Positions 50,258 through 62,500 of a DNA stretch of 64,000 nt are shown here, piece by piece (the stretch's first letter is position 1; every line of letters starts with the position of its first letter). The notes below the pieces were generated by a model. It searched no databases. It was not told the DNA's origin and worked only from the letters and a program-made list of their open reading frames with translations. A program made the position numbers and the translations under genes. Origin of the DNA: Adiantum capillus-veneris (taxonomy: Eukaryota; Streptophyta; Polypodiopsida; Polypodiales; Pteridaceae); contig CM043948.1 in NCBI GenBank assembly GCA_014529385.2, forward strand, positions 21,079,951 to 21,143,950, written 5' to 3'.

Positions 50258-51338
50258 AGCTACGCTTCACAGTAGTTTACTTTTCTGGGAAAATTCGACA
50301 GAGTTTCCCCTGTAAACTGACCTCTGAACCAATATCAACCTGTCAAATGAACCAAGAAAGCTTCAGATTCTGCATAAATTTCGGCAGAGTCTCCTTTGTA
50401 AAATGGCTTTGGTGTACTAAAAACAGACCAAAAAACAGCTCAAAAAACAGTCTCTCTAACACTGTAAGCTGTGGGTAAACCTGTCTTGCACCTGTACTGT
50501 CTCTGACTGTCCTGTTACTGTCCTATAAGCATAGACTGCGACAATGCGTCAACGGCAGTAAAGAAAAGATGCAATCCCAAATGTCTAACTCACAGTCAAT
50601 ACATCCTAGCTGCCTATCTAAGGGTGCTCGAGGGATCGCTCCAAGACCTGTATCACGGAAAGGATCTCAACATTCGAGAATCCCCCAGCTCAATAAAACC
50701 TCACTCGACCCTCAGCAAAGGCTGCAGTAAATTTGACAGTACATAGACTTCCCACAAAGTCATACATCCACAAATTTCCCACTGTATGCTGTAACCGCTG
50801 CGGCGGTTGTTTGCTGCGTGACTCACAGCCAGCAAACCCTCAATAGACATACATCATCTCTGACAATACATCCCATGTGGAAGTACCTTCAATGTCAGGA
50901 TGAAATCTGGAATATCAAGCAGCAAACACAAGCTACCTGATGAACTAGTGGATGTCGCCTACAGTCTGTGTGTAGATGCGCCTGTGTCGTATGTGACACA
51001 CTTCCAAGAACTGTGAGCCGTCCTTCGATGTCTAGATAGCCACAAATCAACACTCTGGGAGTGTCGATATCCTCAACACTTGCAGTTGTAGGCCGAAAAA
51101 CCCCAAATTTGCAGAGTCGGATCTGCACCCGTCGAGACCACGTAGTCGAAAATGGCCTGCGCAGACCTTTGTCGAAGCCGAAAGGTGGCCGAGATGACCT
51201 TAGAATGAAATTCTGACAACACCAATCCCTTCGAGCTTTCCCACGAGATTTGGGGCCGTGTCTTCGCATGTCGAATTTCACTCCAATCTGAGTTGGTGAC
51301 TCTAGCCTCCTGCAGTGCTGCCCCGAGCCTCGATCTGA
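50258..51338 (-). other. Untranslated leader of copia element 2
   Basis: No gene on either strand that I can support; the 128-residue open frame at 50895-51281 has no motif. The block at 50652-50714 is shared with the leader of copia element 1. Confidence 0.75.
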
Positions 51339-51350
51339 GCTCTGATACCA
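51339..51350 (-). promoter_or_regulatory. tRNA-iMet primer-binding site of copia element 2
   Basis: Minus-strand TGGTATCAGAGC, perfect, two bases inside the 5' LTR. Confidence 0.95.
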
Positions 51351-51352
51351 GT

Positions 51353-51544
51353 TGAAGGAGTACTAGCGGAAGTGCAACGCGAGAGAGAGTGCGAGAAGAA
51401 GAGCAAGACGATATGGTGAACTCGCTCTACTGTAATGTGTAGAGCATAGTGAGTTCCTATTAGGTTTTTACAAAAGAATATGTGTACATACCTGGCGGCC
51501 CGCCCACTTACCTGGGTGACCACATTGGGCTTTATACCCCAACA
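51353..51544 (-). repeat. 5' LTR of copia element 2
   Basis: 192 bp, same length as the 3' LTR with six substitutions and no indel. Confidence 0.96.
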
Positions 51545-52719
51545 CACCCAAAGTCCGGACGCCCATACGCCAACCGACTGCCCATACAACTGGGTGGTTC
51601 CTCTAGGATAAACTTTAAAGTACTATCCACAAACACAAATAGGCACAGGATAAGGACTCATCCATGACGGTATCTCCATCATTACTCATTACCTAGAGTA
51701 AAATAAGAGGTGTCTTGAGACAAGCTGTTTTAAGGATGGTGAAACATTTCTTTCCTAAGTCAATCAATCATAACCCAATCATTTATTTCCTATTTACAAT
51801 CATTTCTCGTTGGTTTCGTGGAAGTTACCTTCCATTTACAGTCATTTTATCCTTCCTAACCTTACGTTTGCAATGTTAACTTAAAATGATCTTTAAAAGA
51901 TTTTAAATGAACAAAATAGAAATCCACTTGGGACTGCTTGTCCATGTGCTATGGGCGGGAGCCCGTAGACTTTCCTCCGTTGGCCTATGGCTAGGCCCAG
52001 CCTCATGGTCATTAGTGGCCTTGTTTATTTTGTTGCTAACATCCTCTTCCTCGGTAAGAGGATTTCCCCTGGTTCTCTTTGGAGCCATGTCAGCAGCCTT
52101 ATAAAAAGACTTAATCGATTAGAAGTTTAATTGAATAATCTTCTTTTCCAATTTTTACCCCAAAATAAGGATTTTTGGAGTAAGTAGGTATCTTTAATAG
52201 TAAATTTGATGAGATATCCCTCTTGTAACTTATTTATGCTATAAGTAATTTTCTCATAATTACCATTTTAATTTGGGAAGCCCTTTAGCTAGGTTTATCC
52301 TTATTCTATATTCCATTTTTGCCTTAGTAAATTATAAATTTCTATCGGCTAATGGATTAATCACCCTCAATTATAATTGAATATGTTCTATCTTTATGAA
52401 TTTTTATAAATTTGATGTATAACCTTTCCCCCCTATACTTATGGTCTAATTTAGGCAGAATTTTAATGATAGTAATTTGTTATACCAACCATTTATGATG
52501 AGGTAATTTTTACACCCTTTAATAGTGATTTTGGACCTCATATATTTATTTGGTAATTAAATAAATTTATTTACTAATTTCCTTTCATTATTCTATTCGC
52601 AAAATTGATTACTTTCATTGAAGGTAAATACCTAAACTATTTATCTGAGATTGGGGCGTTTACCATGGGTTCCTCAAGGTTTATTCTACATTTGGTATTT
52701 ATATCAAATGTTTTTGGAT

Positions 52720-53830
52720 TAATTTACTATATTCCCCCTTTTATTTTTCCCTAAACATAATGTAATTTTACTAGGATAATTAAGTAAAATAATTATCAGA
52801 GGGTAACCTAATTATCACGGGTTTCATAAGGTGAACCTAACCTTTGATAAATAAATCAAAGCAATTTGAATCAATTTACTAATTTTCCCTATTTAATTTG
52901 TCTTAGAAAAAGAGTATTTTTCCTAAAGTAATTAGGTAAATTTATTATATGAGAATGACATATTTATCAAGGGTTTTCTAACATGTAGTTAGCTTCTGAT
53001 AAATAACTTTAAGCAATTGAAATCAATTTACTAATTTTCCCCTTTCAATTTGTCCTAAAACAGAGTATTTCTACTAAAGTAATTAAGTAAATTAATTATT
53101 TGAGCTTGAAATAATTATCATGGGTTTCCTAACATGTAGCTAATCTCTAATAAATAACTCAAAGCAATTAGAATCAATTTACTAATTTCCCCCTTTTAAT
53201 TTGTCATAAAAACATAGTATTTCGGCTAAAGTAATTAGGTAATTTAATTATCTGAGGTTGAAATAATTATCACAGGTTTCCTAACATGTACTTCACTTCT
53301 GATAAGTAAAACAAAGAAATTAGAATAAATTTGATTATTTCCCCCTTTTAATTTGTCCTAAAAACAAAGTATTTTTGATAGAGTAATTAGGTAAATTAAT
53401 TATCTGAGATTGACATAATTATCACGCATTACCTAACATGTAATTAACCTCTGATAAATAACTCAAAGCAATTGGAATGAATTTACTAATTTCCCCCTTT
53501 TAATTTGTCCTAAAAATAGAGTATTTCTAAAGTTATTAGGTAAAATAATTATTTGATCTTGAAATAATTATCATGGGCTTTCTTACATGTAATTAACCTC
53601 TGATAAATAATCCAAAGCAATTGGAATCAATTTACTAATTTCCCCTATTTAATTTGTCCTCAAAATAGAGTATTCTTGCTAAAGTAATTAGGTAAATTAA
53701 TTATCTGAGCTTGAAATAATTATCACGGGTTTCATAATATATAATTAGCCTCTGATAAATAACTCAAAGCATTTCAAATGAACTTGATTATTTCCCCCTT
53801 TAATTTTCTCTAGAAAACAGTGTAATTCTG
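52720..53830. repeat. 152-bp tandem repeat in LTR B, about 7 units
   Basis: Anchors at about 52872, 53024, 53175, 53327, 53479, 53628 and 53780, spacing 149-152 bp. Same unit as in LTR A but with about two more copies. Confidence 0.92.
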
Positions 53831-54757
53831 CCTAATTGATTATGAAAATTACTCAAAAAATTATATGATAATTTTTCTAGCTTAATGACTATCTAATACA
53901 GCTTTGATAATTACCTCAACCTAATCTAAACTTAATTAATATATTTGCCATTAATTTATGGTTAATTTGGATAATTTCAGTCCTAATATGATAGGATAAT
54001 TAATTAGCTTAATATTCCCAAGATTTAATTACAACAATCCGCAGAGAATATTAAATTAAGAGAGGATTTATGAGTATACATAGGCCTAATCTTTAATTTA
54101 TTAAGAAAATAGATTAATCTAGCCTTGCTAATTAAGAAGGATTAGGCTAATTACCATTTAAGTTTATCAAGTAGAGCTTAATCTCTAGTGATTTTTGCAT
54201 AGCGGTCTCTCTAGATGAGAGAGAGTGTGTCAAGGCTCCGAGTCTAAATTTTTATGAAGGAAAGGGGGTAGTTTTTCTGGGCCCCGGGGAGTGGGCCCTG
54301 GGAAGTTTCTGGCAAGTTTTGACACCCGAAGCATGCCCCCAGCTTGCAAATGGTGCCAACTGCTGCTAATTTAGTCTCTGGCAGGTTTCCCCCAGCTCCA
54401 CACTGCCCCCATACCTTCCATAATCGATTTTGGTTGATTCTACTGATTTCTAATGATGAAAATTGGAATATCAGTTAATTCTGGAACCTTAGGATAAGAA
54501 AGTCTTTGCTAATAATTATTACTGAAACCATCCAATTTTTATTAACTAATTGAATTCCTATTGTAACCTTCCAGGGCCTGTAACTTTTCCAGTTTTTATC
54601 GGATTCTGATTTTGAAAATTACCAACCATAGTAAAGCTCTGCTTATGATTCCAAAAATACCAATATTAGCCGTGTTTGAATCCTTCAATAGTGGTTTTCA
54701 AGTTAATTTTACAAGCTTTGTACAATTTTTCAGGTTTCGAAAACTGGAAACCCTACA

Positions 54758-57700
54758 CATTGTTCGGCTTCCAGGAGACAGTTCCCTCCTACGGAGACTA
54801 TCTTCGCCTTCTACATCCTTCCCTCCTTTCTTGAATTTTGGTATGACTCCAAAATTTCTAAAAAATCCACCAGTTGATTCTAAATTAGTGTTGAGGAACC
54901 CGTCTGAATTTGTGGTTGAGGTCCAAACCCTAAACCCTAAACCCATATGTCTGTTTCCTGAGTCGGCGGATGTTATTCTCTTGAGTTGGCCTATGTTCCT
55001 CATGATAGTACTCCTCTGGAGTCGCTAGCTCTCCTGGTATTGCTAGCTTTATGCCATATTTCATGCTTGTTGAGTGCTTCACACCCCTATAATTGTAATT
55101 CCAAGGGTGTCCTGCCAAAGAAATTCTAGCACCTTACTAGGAAATTCAACCGTCTGACTCTGATATGGAACTTCCCAGTATCCTTCCATTGAACCCGCTT
55201 CCACTTGCCCTTCTTCGGTGCTCGTGCTTCAAAAGTTCCAGTGCCAGCATTGTCCTTATGGATAAGTCGATAAATGGCCTCCTGCTCCAGGTGATCCCGC
55301 CTTACCGTGGACATCTCCAATTCATAAGGTGTGAGAGGATTATATATTTTAGTGTTGGGATCATACACTGTACGTCTTCCCTTTGTCAAACGGTTGCGGC
55401 CAACTTATAACAATGTGAAGCCGTATGGAGCCATCCTTTAGGGAGAGGCTGATTTGTTTTAATCCTAGCTTTAAAGAGTATCTCAGCCATTTCCCTATAC
55501 TGAGGGCCTAAACCTGGTTTAGCCATGATATCCTTTTTAGGGATCTTAGAGGACTCCACAATAAGTTGAAGCAATTGATTTGTGATCTTGGTGAGTCCTC
55601 TAAGCTAGATCTTCCATTGGCCCATACATAACTTGATTCTCTGCATTTCTCTTTGTAATTTTAATACATCATCTAGTTGTAGAGCATCATCAATCAGTCT
55701 ACCAGGTTTTCCATTCTACAATGGATTGATCATACCAATCCTGAAGATGATCAATGATATTATTGTATGTGAGCCGATCTACTGGTTCTGGATGTTGAGG
55801 ATACAGTGTTGGGAGAAACCTAGGCAGCTCCATTTCTGTAGCCGGTAAAGCATACTGGAGGACTAGGGAATCGGGTACAAACTCCAAAAATTTGAGGATA
55901 GCCTGGTTCTCTTGCTGCATCATCTTTGTGGTAACTTTAACCAGTTGAAACAGTCTTAGAAGAGTAGGTGCTTGTTCTCCTACTATCATTTGAGTTTGAG
56001 GCCCCTTACTGGTGGAAGTCTGATCTTCAATAATAGCTTGCACCCTCTAATCCAGAACTCCGCTAAGCAATTTGTATTTGCAGTAAGAGTTCTTTCAATT
56101 GACTTCTGACCTCTTTCATACATTTATATGTTGGCCTGTTCCCCAGCATGAGCTCTAATTCGATGGCTAGGGAATGACAGTATGGAGTAGACTGCCACTG
56201 CTAGTGTGGATTAGCTAGTTTATCATCAACAGTTAGTGCCCATTCAGGTACTCTCTCTAGTAGATGAATTCTGCTAGGATGTTCAGGTAATTGGCACAAT
56301 TCCTGAGCATGAAAAGTGGTTGATATCCAATGCTGGATCATTTCTCTGGCACTGACATGTAGTCGTTGAAATCGTTCAAGATAAAAAAGAAGAACGTCAT
56401 CCTCCAGATACATCCTAGTTATAGAGCTTGCTAATGTCGTAGCCTCTTGTTTAGTGTGATGAACTGTAATTAATGTTGCTCATCACCTTTCAAAATCTTA
56501 GTCACAGCTTTACCTTTCCCCTTCACATCCAAACTGTGATGTGACTGGTGTACTGGTGAATCTCCAGTGTTGCTTGGTCGTTGATCTCCAACCTGCTTGT
56601 CTCCCAATTGCTGACCCCTATGCTGGTCTGGCTGGTCTGTATTGGGCTGATTGCCCCCTGTTGCAGTTGATCCACCAACACCAGATCCTAAAGGCAAAGA
56701 TGGAAGAGAGTCGTCATCATCATGCCTTTCTGATGGCTCATCCTCCTTCTCTTCCTCGTCTGCTGCTTTATCATCATCCTCATTGAGGTTATTTTGCTGT
56801 TCAATATAGTCCAGGATGGCCTAGTTTGACAAAGCACTGTTGTATTCAAAACGTTTATCTTGAAAATCACTCTGCATTGTTTTGATGAGCGTCTTCATAT
56901 TATCTTTATTGACAAGAGCATTTCCCTCTGGATTCAATATATCAACCAAATTATTATAGATATATCTTTCAGTTAAAGTGGCTTTCAATGTAGTGTGGTT
57001 GGTAGCAATGAGTTGAAATCAACTCTCTTCATTTGCAGCATGGTTTCAAATCTGTCAGCAGCTCTCTCAGCCTCTACCTTCTATTCTTTTAGCACCCTCA
57101 TCTCAGACTCAATCTTTGACAACTTATTTTCTAAAGTTTGAATGGTCCTAGTTGACTTATTTTCATGGATACTGTGCAGCAGAGACTGTGCTCCTATATC
57201 GTGCTTCAACTTCTCAACTTGCTGCTTATTATCCCTGATCAGTTAGACCTTTAGCTTGGTCAATTCATCATTAGGCGTTGATGCATCCAACATTTTTCCT
57301 ATAGCATTAACAATTGTGTTCCAGGACGACTAAATAAGTACTGAACAACCATCATTCACCGTTGCTGGGTCACAGACAACTCGCTCATAAATTGTGATAG
57401 GAGCCGTATATGGTAATGTGGTAGAATCGGGTTTATGCAGGACTAATCGTCCTCTGAGCGGATGAGTTTGCAGCTATTGTAACCGGTCTTCTTGGTTAAA
57501 TCAAATCCAATTCACTGTAGGGGATGGAAACTTTACCAATTGGACTAGAAGTTGTTGGTCCTTTTCCCTTATCTGTCTGAACCACCAACCGCTTAGCACT
57601 GGTCCTGTCTGGCTGGTCTTTTCTTGCACTGGTGGTCGCTGTTCTTTGCCCTTCTTGCTGGTTGGTTTCACCAATGGTCTGGACTGGAGGCTGGTCTGTT

Positions 57701-58870
57701 TGGCTTTCCGAAGCTTGGTCTACTAGAGATTTTTTAGTAGACACAGTTTTGACTTGACTTTTGAGATGCTTTAGGAAAGCATTACTCTTGGCCAATGTAG
57801 TTTTCTGCCTCTTAGAACTACCAGCTTCCTCCTGCATGGCCTTCCTCTTCTGTCTAGTGAGAGCTAACTGGTTATCTAGCGCTTCCTCATCTGATGATAA
57901 ATCCTTAGTTGCTGGGAAGGGCTTCTGGCTCTAAGCCATCCTAACCTGGTCATGAGCTACCGGAGAAGTTGCCCAGTAAAGAAACTGCCAAACATACTAG
58001 GCTTTGATTACAGTCTGGGACTTCAACTTAGTAGTCTGCTGAAGCACATTATGTGATAGAATCTGACATAGATTAATTGAGACTGTGTCATCCAATCTCT
58101 TTGGCAGTAGCATAGCAAACAATTTTTTTGACACATAAGTTGGGTTGTTTTTGAGACTCACAGGCTCAGCCACAAAGCGATAAGCAGTGGGGACGTCCAG
58201 ACCCGCTATTGGAACCCCTTTGCGCACTGGCTTTGCGTCTCTTCTTGGAAGCACCATCTTCTTTCAGAGGTGCACTAATCTGTTCTTTTGTTGCTACAGA
58301 TGACTTTGGCTCATTTGGAATCTTGAATGCAAAAGCAATATTTTTTGGAGTTACTGACACTTTCCTACCATTTACCATAGCACTTCCTTCATCAACATTG
58401 AAGGAATCAAGAACCTGTCTAATGATAGCTGTGTCAAACTCATTTCTTGTGGCTACCACAACCACATGCAAATCCCACAGTCGGATTAATGCCTTGCCTC
58501 GCTCACTAAACACATACCGCTGTATCTTACTATGAGGGATAAGTGGAAGAAAGGCTTTTGCAGCAGCAATAAGTGCTTGGGTTTCCTCTATAGTTTCTTG
58601 CATCTTTTCCGACATTTTCTTCCTACCTATACACCGTGAAGATGATGAATCTGTAGAAGAAGAATAAGAGGACTTACTTGAATCTTCAAACCCGTATCCT
58701 GGTGTGCCTGGTAAAGATAGACAACAATCAACAGTTTCCTCAGATGAAGAAGTTTGTGGTTGCAGTGAGGAAACTTTAGAGCTCATCGATGGTGAATGGA
58801 TAACAGTAGGCAGATGTCGTGCAGGAGACTTACGAGGAAAAATGCTTACTTGCCTTACTGTTATACACAT
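54758..58870 (-). pseudogene. Large decayed transposon-type protein with coiled coil and acidic region
   Basis: Seen: a first open part (58870-58166) with Ser-rich sequence, then IQRYVFSERGKALIRLWDLH and NGRKVSVTPKNIAFAFKIPN. A second frame runs from 58257 to 56470 with several stops and holds YVSKKLFAMLLPKRLDDTVS, basic stretches, a probable coiled coil (LKHDIGAQSLLHSIHENK ... LENKLSKIESEMRVLKE), an acidic run (NEDDDKAADEEEKEDEPSE) and a Gln/Gly-rich tail. Further frames follow at 56413-56201, 56043-55699, 55574-55126 and 55118-54698 (LYPQHPEPVDRLTYNNIIDH; KKGKWKRVQWKDTGKFH). The first part faintly resembles the plant retroelement domains called putative plant transposon protein; that is a weak, from-memory match. 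No RT, integrase or transposase motif is seen. Gypsy element 2 lies at its 3' end. Function unknown. Confidence 0.45.
54926..54950. repeat. Short interstitial telomere-like repeat
   Basis: CCCTAAACCCTAAACCC, a little over two units of the plant telomere repeat. Such short runs are common by chance or in promoters and do not show a chromosome end. Confidence 0.8.
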
Positions 58871-59534
58871 TCATGCCATAAAATCTCCACTGCTTACCAT
58901 TCCTAGAGTTCTTTGCACCGCCAATGACATGGCATACATGCATTGGCTAATACTCTCCATGTTCTTTGAAATGATTATCACAGATAGTCCAACTGACCCT
59001 TTTTCCCATAAAAGCTGATACTCGATTTGACACTTCACTGATTTTGGGATTGACATGGTTTTTTCATACTGAGACTTTTCTGACCTCTTGACTGGCTTTG
59101 GAATTGTTGTACATGAAAAAGGCTTAAAATAGCTGATTTTGGAATTTCTTGGTCTACAGTTCTCAGACTACTAGTACCATTATCCCTGAAAGTCTCTCTG
59201 TCTTCTAAATAATAGACCTTGATTTTGGCCCCATTATATACCAAGACCATATTAGGTATTTTGGTAAAAATCTCACATTATGGGAATCTCCAAATCGACT
59301 AAATTCATGTAATTTGGGAATTTTCCACTTAAAGTGGGAAAAATTGAGGTGTGTGGTTAGTAAATAAAGTGAAAATCTCATAGGATTGTGGTGTTGATAA
59401 ACACCAAAATTCAAGAGGATGTACAACACATGGATTTGAATAATAACTATAAATTACATAAAACAAAGGAAGATAACAAAAAAGATTTTGTTTACAAACT
59501 GACTAGTATAGTCACATAGAAGCTCCACATAATT
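58871..59534. other. Spacer between two minus-strand genes
   Basis: Minus-strand frames at 59035-59250 and 58871-59056 are short and overlap. The minus strand has CTTGGTATATAATGGGGCC at about 59230-59250, faintly PBS-like, but no LTR end precedes it. Nothing else is seen. Confidence 0.4.
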
Positions 59535-62500
59535 CTACTCCACATTTGATACCATATCTGAACTTTGATCCAAGTGTGGTTGATGTGCACGAGTGAGGCC
59601 TTCTTTGGCTTTTAGAGCATGCCTTTCTGGAATCTTTATTCTAGAAAATGGTCCTTCTTTGTTGGGTCTCCAGGACCAAACAATTGCATCTACAGTTTCC
59701 CACACTTGTGGGTCCTTATAGTTGACAGCCCAATAACCCTTCCAACAATTGCTGTAAGCTTGAGTATCTGTCATCCCACTTTTCTCGCGCAAGGTGCCCA
59801 ATATTGAATCAAGAGTTTTCTGTAGTTTGGTGATGTAGGCTCATTATCAATGTCAGATAAAGCCATTGCAAGCCACACTGGATAGATTTCTGTGTCACTC
59901 GGAACAAGCATAAGAAAGTCACCTTGGTGCACATCAGACATAGGGTCAAACTCTTCCCTTGGCCTATCTCGTTGAGGCCCACAAAAATGATCGTTCAACT
60001 CTTCAAGGCCTAGGAATCTTTCTGCTCCTTGTTGCAAATTCATTGTAGTGCTTTGTAGGTGAGAATATTCTTGAGTTTTTGGCCAAAACATTTCATACAA
60101 GACCCTCTGATATGATTGCTTTTCCAATCTCTTCAATTACCTTACTCCAATAATCTATCACGGGTCTATAATATCGCGGAATACTTGAACCATTCCCTAA
60201 ATTTTTCCAAAATTTTATATAGTTCTTTAGCCCCAAAATGACTTCTTCGTGGGCCTTGACATACTCCGCCATTTGTACTAGAGGTGGATCTCCATGTGGT
60301 AACATTGCTTGCCTTCTGTGTCTGTTTTCCAAGGCGAATACTTCCACTCCAACTTGATACACCTACATGTGCCTTATATTGCATCATTGGTGTCTCATCC
60401 TGCATAAAGAACCTGAACTGAAGCGGTTTGGAATGTCCAACAAGTATGTCTTGTCCATCACAAAGATAGCCATCACAATATTGCTTGAAATCGGGGATCT
60501 TTGTGAGAAAAAATGGAGCTGGAGATGAAGATGAGCTGTTTCGTAATGTATCCATCAAATGTGGCAAAGTATAGGTTTGTGTAACTCTCAGCTTCTCTGA
60601 AAACCTACTAAACATGGCGTCTATGTCCTCATGTGTATGCCCAACCATTAAAAATCCCAGCTGGATGGTTTTGAAAACACCCCTTGCAACAAGCATTGAA
60701 AATAGGCAAATAAGTATCGATTTTTGTTTTCCCCTGCACAATTATCCAATTGTAGCAACAAGTTCTCTGGCAATCTGCGAAATGTTGACCCCAATTCCTC
60801 TTCTGCAATTTTTCTGACGACTGCACAATGGGCTCTTTTCCATCACTCAAGTTATGGTAGTCCAAAGCATCCCTTGAGTTCAAAGCATGTAGTAGTGAAA
60901 TATTGCTCCTTGGAAGTCCATTTGTTACTAGATCACCAAGAGGATGCTTATCTATCCTCTCTAGGTTATGTAAACAATTAGCAATTGAGCCAATTGTAAG
61001 ATTTGGATCAGCTGGCCACAAACCATTCAAGACAAAGTGTCCGTAATGACCTTCTCCATGTCCATGAGTGATCATGCCAATCAATGCCACCTGCAGATTA
61101 TATCCTGAATCCACACCCTTGGGAACAATGCGTAATCTAGGAATGGCAGTCTTCTTTTGATCCATCTTATCATGGATTATGCATACATATTTTTGTGGTT
61201 GAGTTTCTGAATACGTGCGCCATGCATAATATAGGCTTCTGCAACTCTTTTGTTGTGCCATGTGAACTTCTCTCCCCTCAAGAGAAGAGCTCTCTCTTCA
61301 AGAGAAGGTTTAGCTTCTAACCTTGCCTTGATTGAGCTACAAATATTGCACTTAGAGAACTCACTCGTCTTTGTTAAAGTGACATGTGGGTACTCTTTGT
61401 TCCAATTCTACCAAAAGAAGATTGGGATAGCTTCTTCTCATAGCCCATTTGGTCAAGTGTCGTGTTGATTTCACATAAAATATCCACTTGTTTGTATGTT
61501 GATGGAATCACCAATTGAGTCTCTCTTGAGCCATCTAGCAGTGTTCTACTTCTATGTGGCATCTTCTCAGAGTTGTTTTCCACAAACTCATTTAGTAGTG
61601 CTCTTGCTAAACTAGTATGTTGAAGTCCCCTTCTCAATGTACATGTGTTTCCCATGTACATATTGGCGCACACCATTTTCAAAGTTCTCCTTGTATCGAT
61701 AAAATGATGTCTTTGGTATTCCATGTAGCTCATACCATGCTCTACAACAAACAATAGAGCCATTTAGCCTGAATTGGTATCGTGACTTCTCATCTTTCTG
61801 ATAACATATAGAAAGAACATCATAAACATAATTAGTGCGTGATTTTTGAGACTCTCCCCAAAACTGTTGTCGTAACCTTGTCACCATATCACGATTTGCA
61901 AACTGGCAACATTTTTGTGCACAACAATCAATGCATGATACCCTTTGAATTGATTTGTTTGAAAGGTAAAAAGTCGAAGCTGGTGCTGCTTTGATTTTTG
62001 AGTCCTGTTCATGAAAGTGTATCATCTCTTCCTTGACAACTGGACAACATTACTCCCATCAAGTTTTTTTCCAACATTGTCATCGTTGGATACATCCTCA
62101 TATGTAGCATGCATGCCATCAACAGGAACAAATCGTTGTAATGGGCTCCCATTCAACATTGTTGTCTGCTTGATGGGCCACTTTAGCAAAGTGATGCTAC
62201 CCACTTCAACCACATTATCAATGCTTGCATTTTCTCTTTCAATACCCACACCCACACAATCAGGACCAAGTTCCTGAAAGTTGACATAATCATGTGGAAA
62301 TACATATAAGATGGTCCCTTCATTCATGGTTTGCATCATTGTGTCATCTTTTAAAAGGACCCTCTGATTTCTCCAAGACTCTCGAATCATTGCTTCAAAT
62401 TTTGGGCTTGTCATAGGTATTGCATCTGTAACTAGAGGATCAGAATGATCATGTTCTTCATCACCATTGTAGCTTTCTGTGGATCAATTAAGTTCCCATT

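Larger units (their letters stand above)
45996..51544 (-). mobile_element. Ty1/copia element 2, nearly intact, nested in gypsy 2 LTR B
   Basis: Seen: 192-bp LTRs at 45996-46187 and 51353-51544 with TGTTGGGG...CTCCTTCA ends (minus orientation), flanked by perfect CACCC at 45991-45995 and 51545-51549. The sister LTR A has a single CACCC at the same place (37.21 kb). The PBS is a perfect TGGTATCAGAGC and the PPT is AAGTGGGAGGT. The LTRs differ at 6 of 192 positions by eye, the youngest LTR element here. One polyprotein frame carries three nonsense codons and no frameshift. Confidence 0.98.
36528..54757 (-). mobile_element. Ty3/gypsy chromovirus, element 2, with 3.6-kb LTRs and two nested insertions
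   Basis: Seen: LTR A 36528-40156 and LTR B 44850-54757 (interrupted), both with TGTAAGG/CCTTACA-type ends, flanked by a perfect CATTG at 36523-36527 and 54758-54762. On the minus strand the PBS TGGTATCAGAGC follows LTR B and a G-rich tract precedes LTR A. The interior of about 4.7 kb codes for gag and pol with a chromodomain. In the first 190 bp of the LTR pair I count about 14 differences, so the insertion is older than copia element 2 nested in it (6 of 192). Gag and RNase H have deletions. Confidence 0.96.
44850..54757 (-). repeat. 5' LTR (LTR B) of gypsy element 2, interrupted twice
   Basis: Pieces at 44850-45459, 45910-45995 and 51545-54757 are colinear with LTR A. After removing the MITE and copia element 2 it is about 3.9 kb, longer than LTR A mainly because the 152-bp repeat has two more units. 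The TATA region is deleted near 54268. Confidence 0.95.

Noticed and set aside
50895-51281. 128-residue frame in the copia 2 leader
   Set aside because: No similarity to gag or any domain; not conserved in copia 1.
54926-54950. Chromosome-end telomere
   Set aside because: Only a little over two CCCTAAA units, flanked by ordinary sequence.
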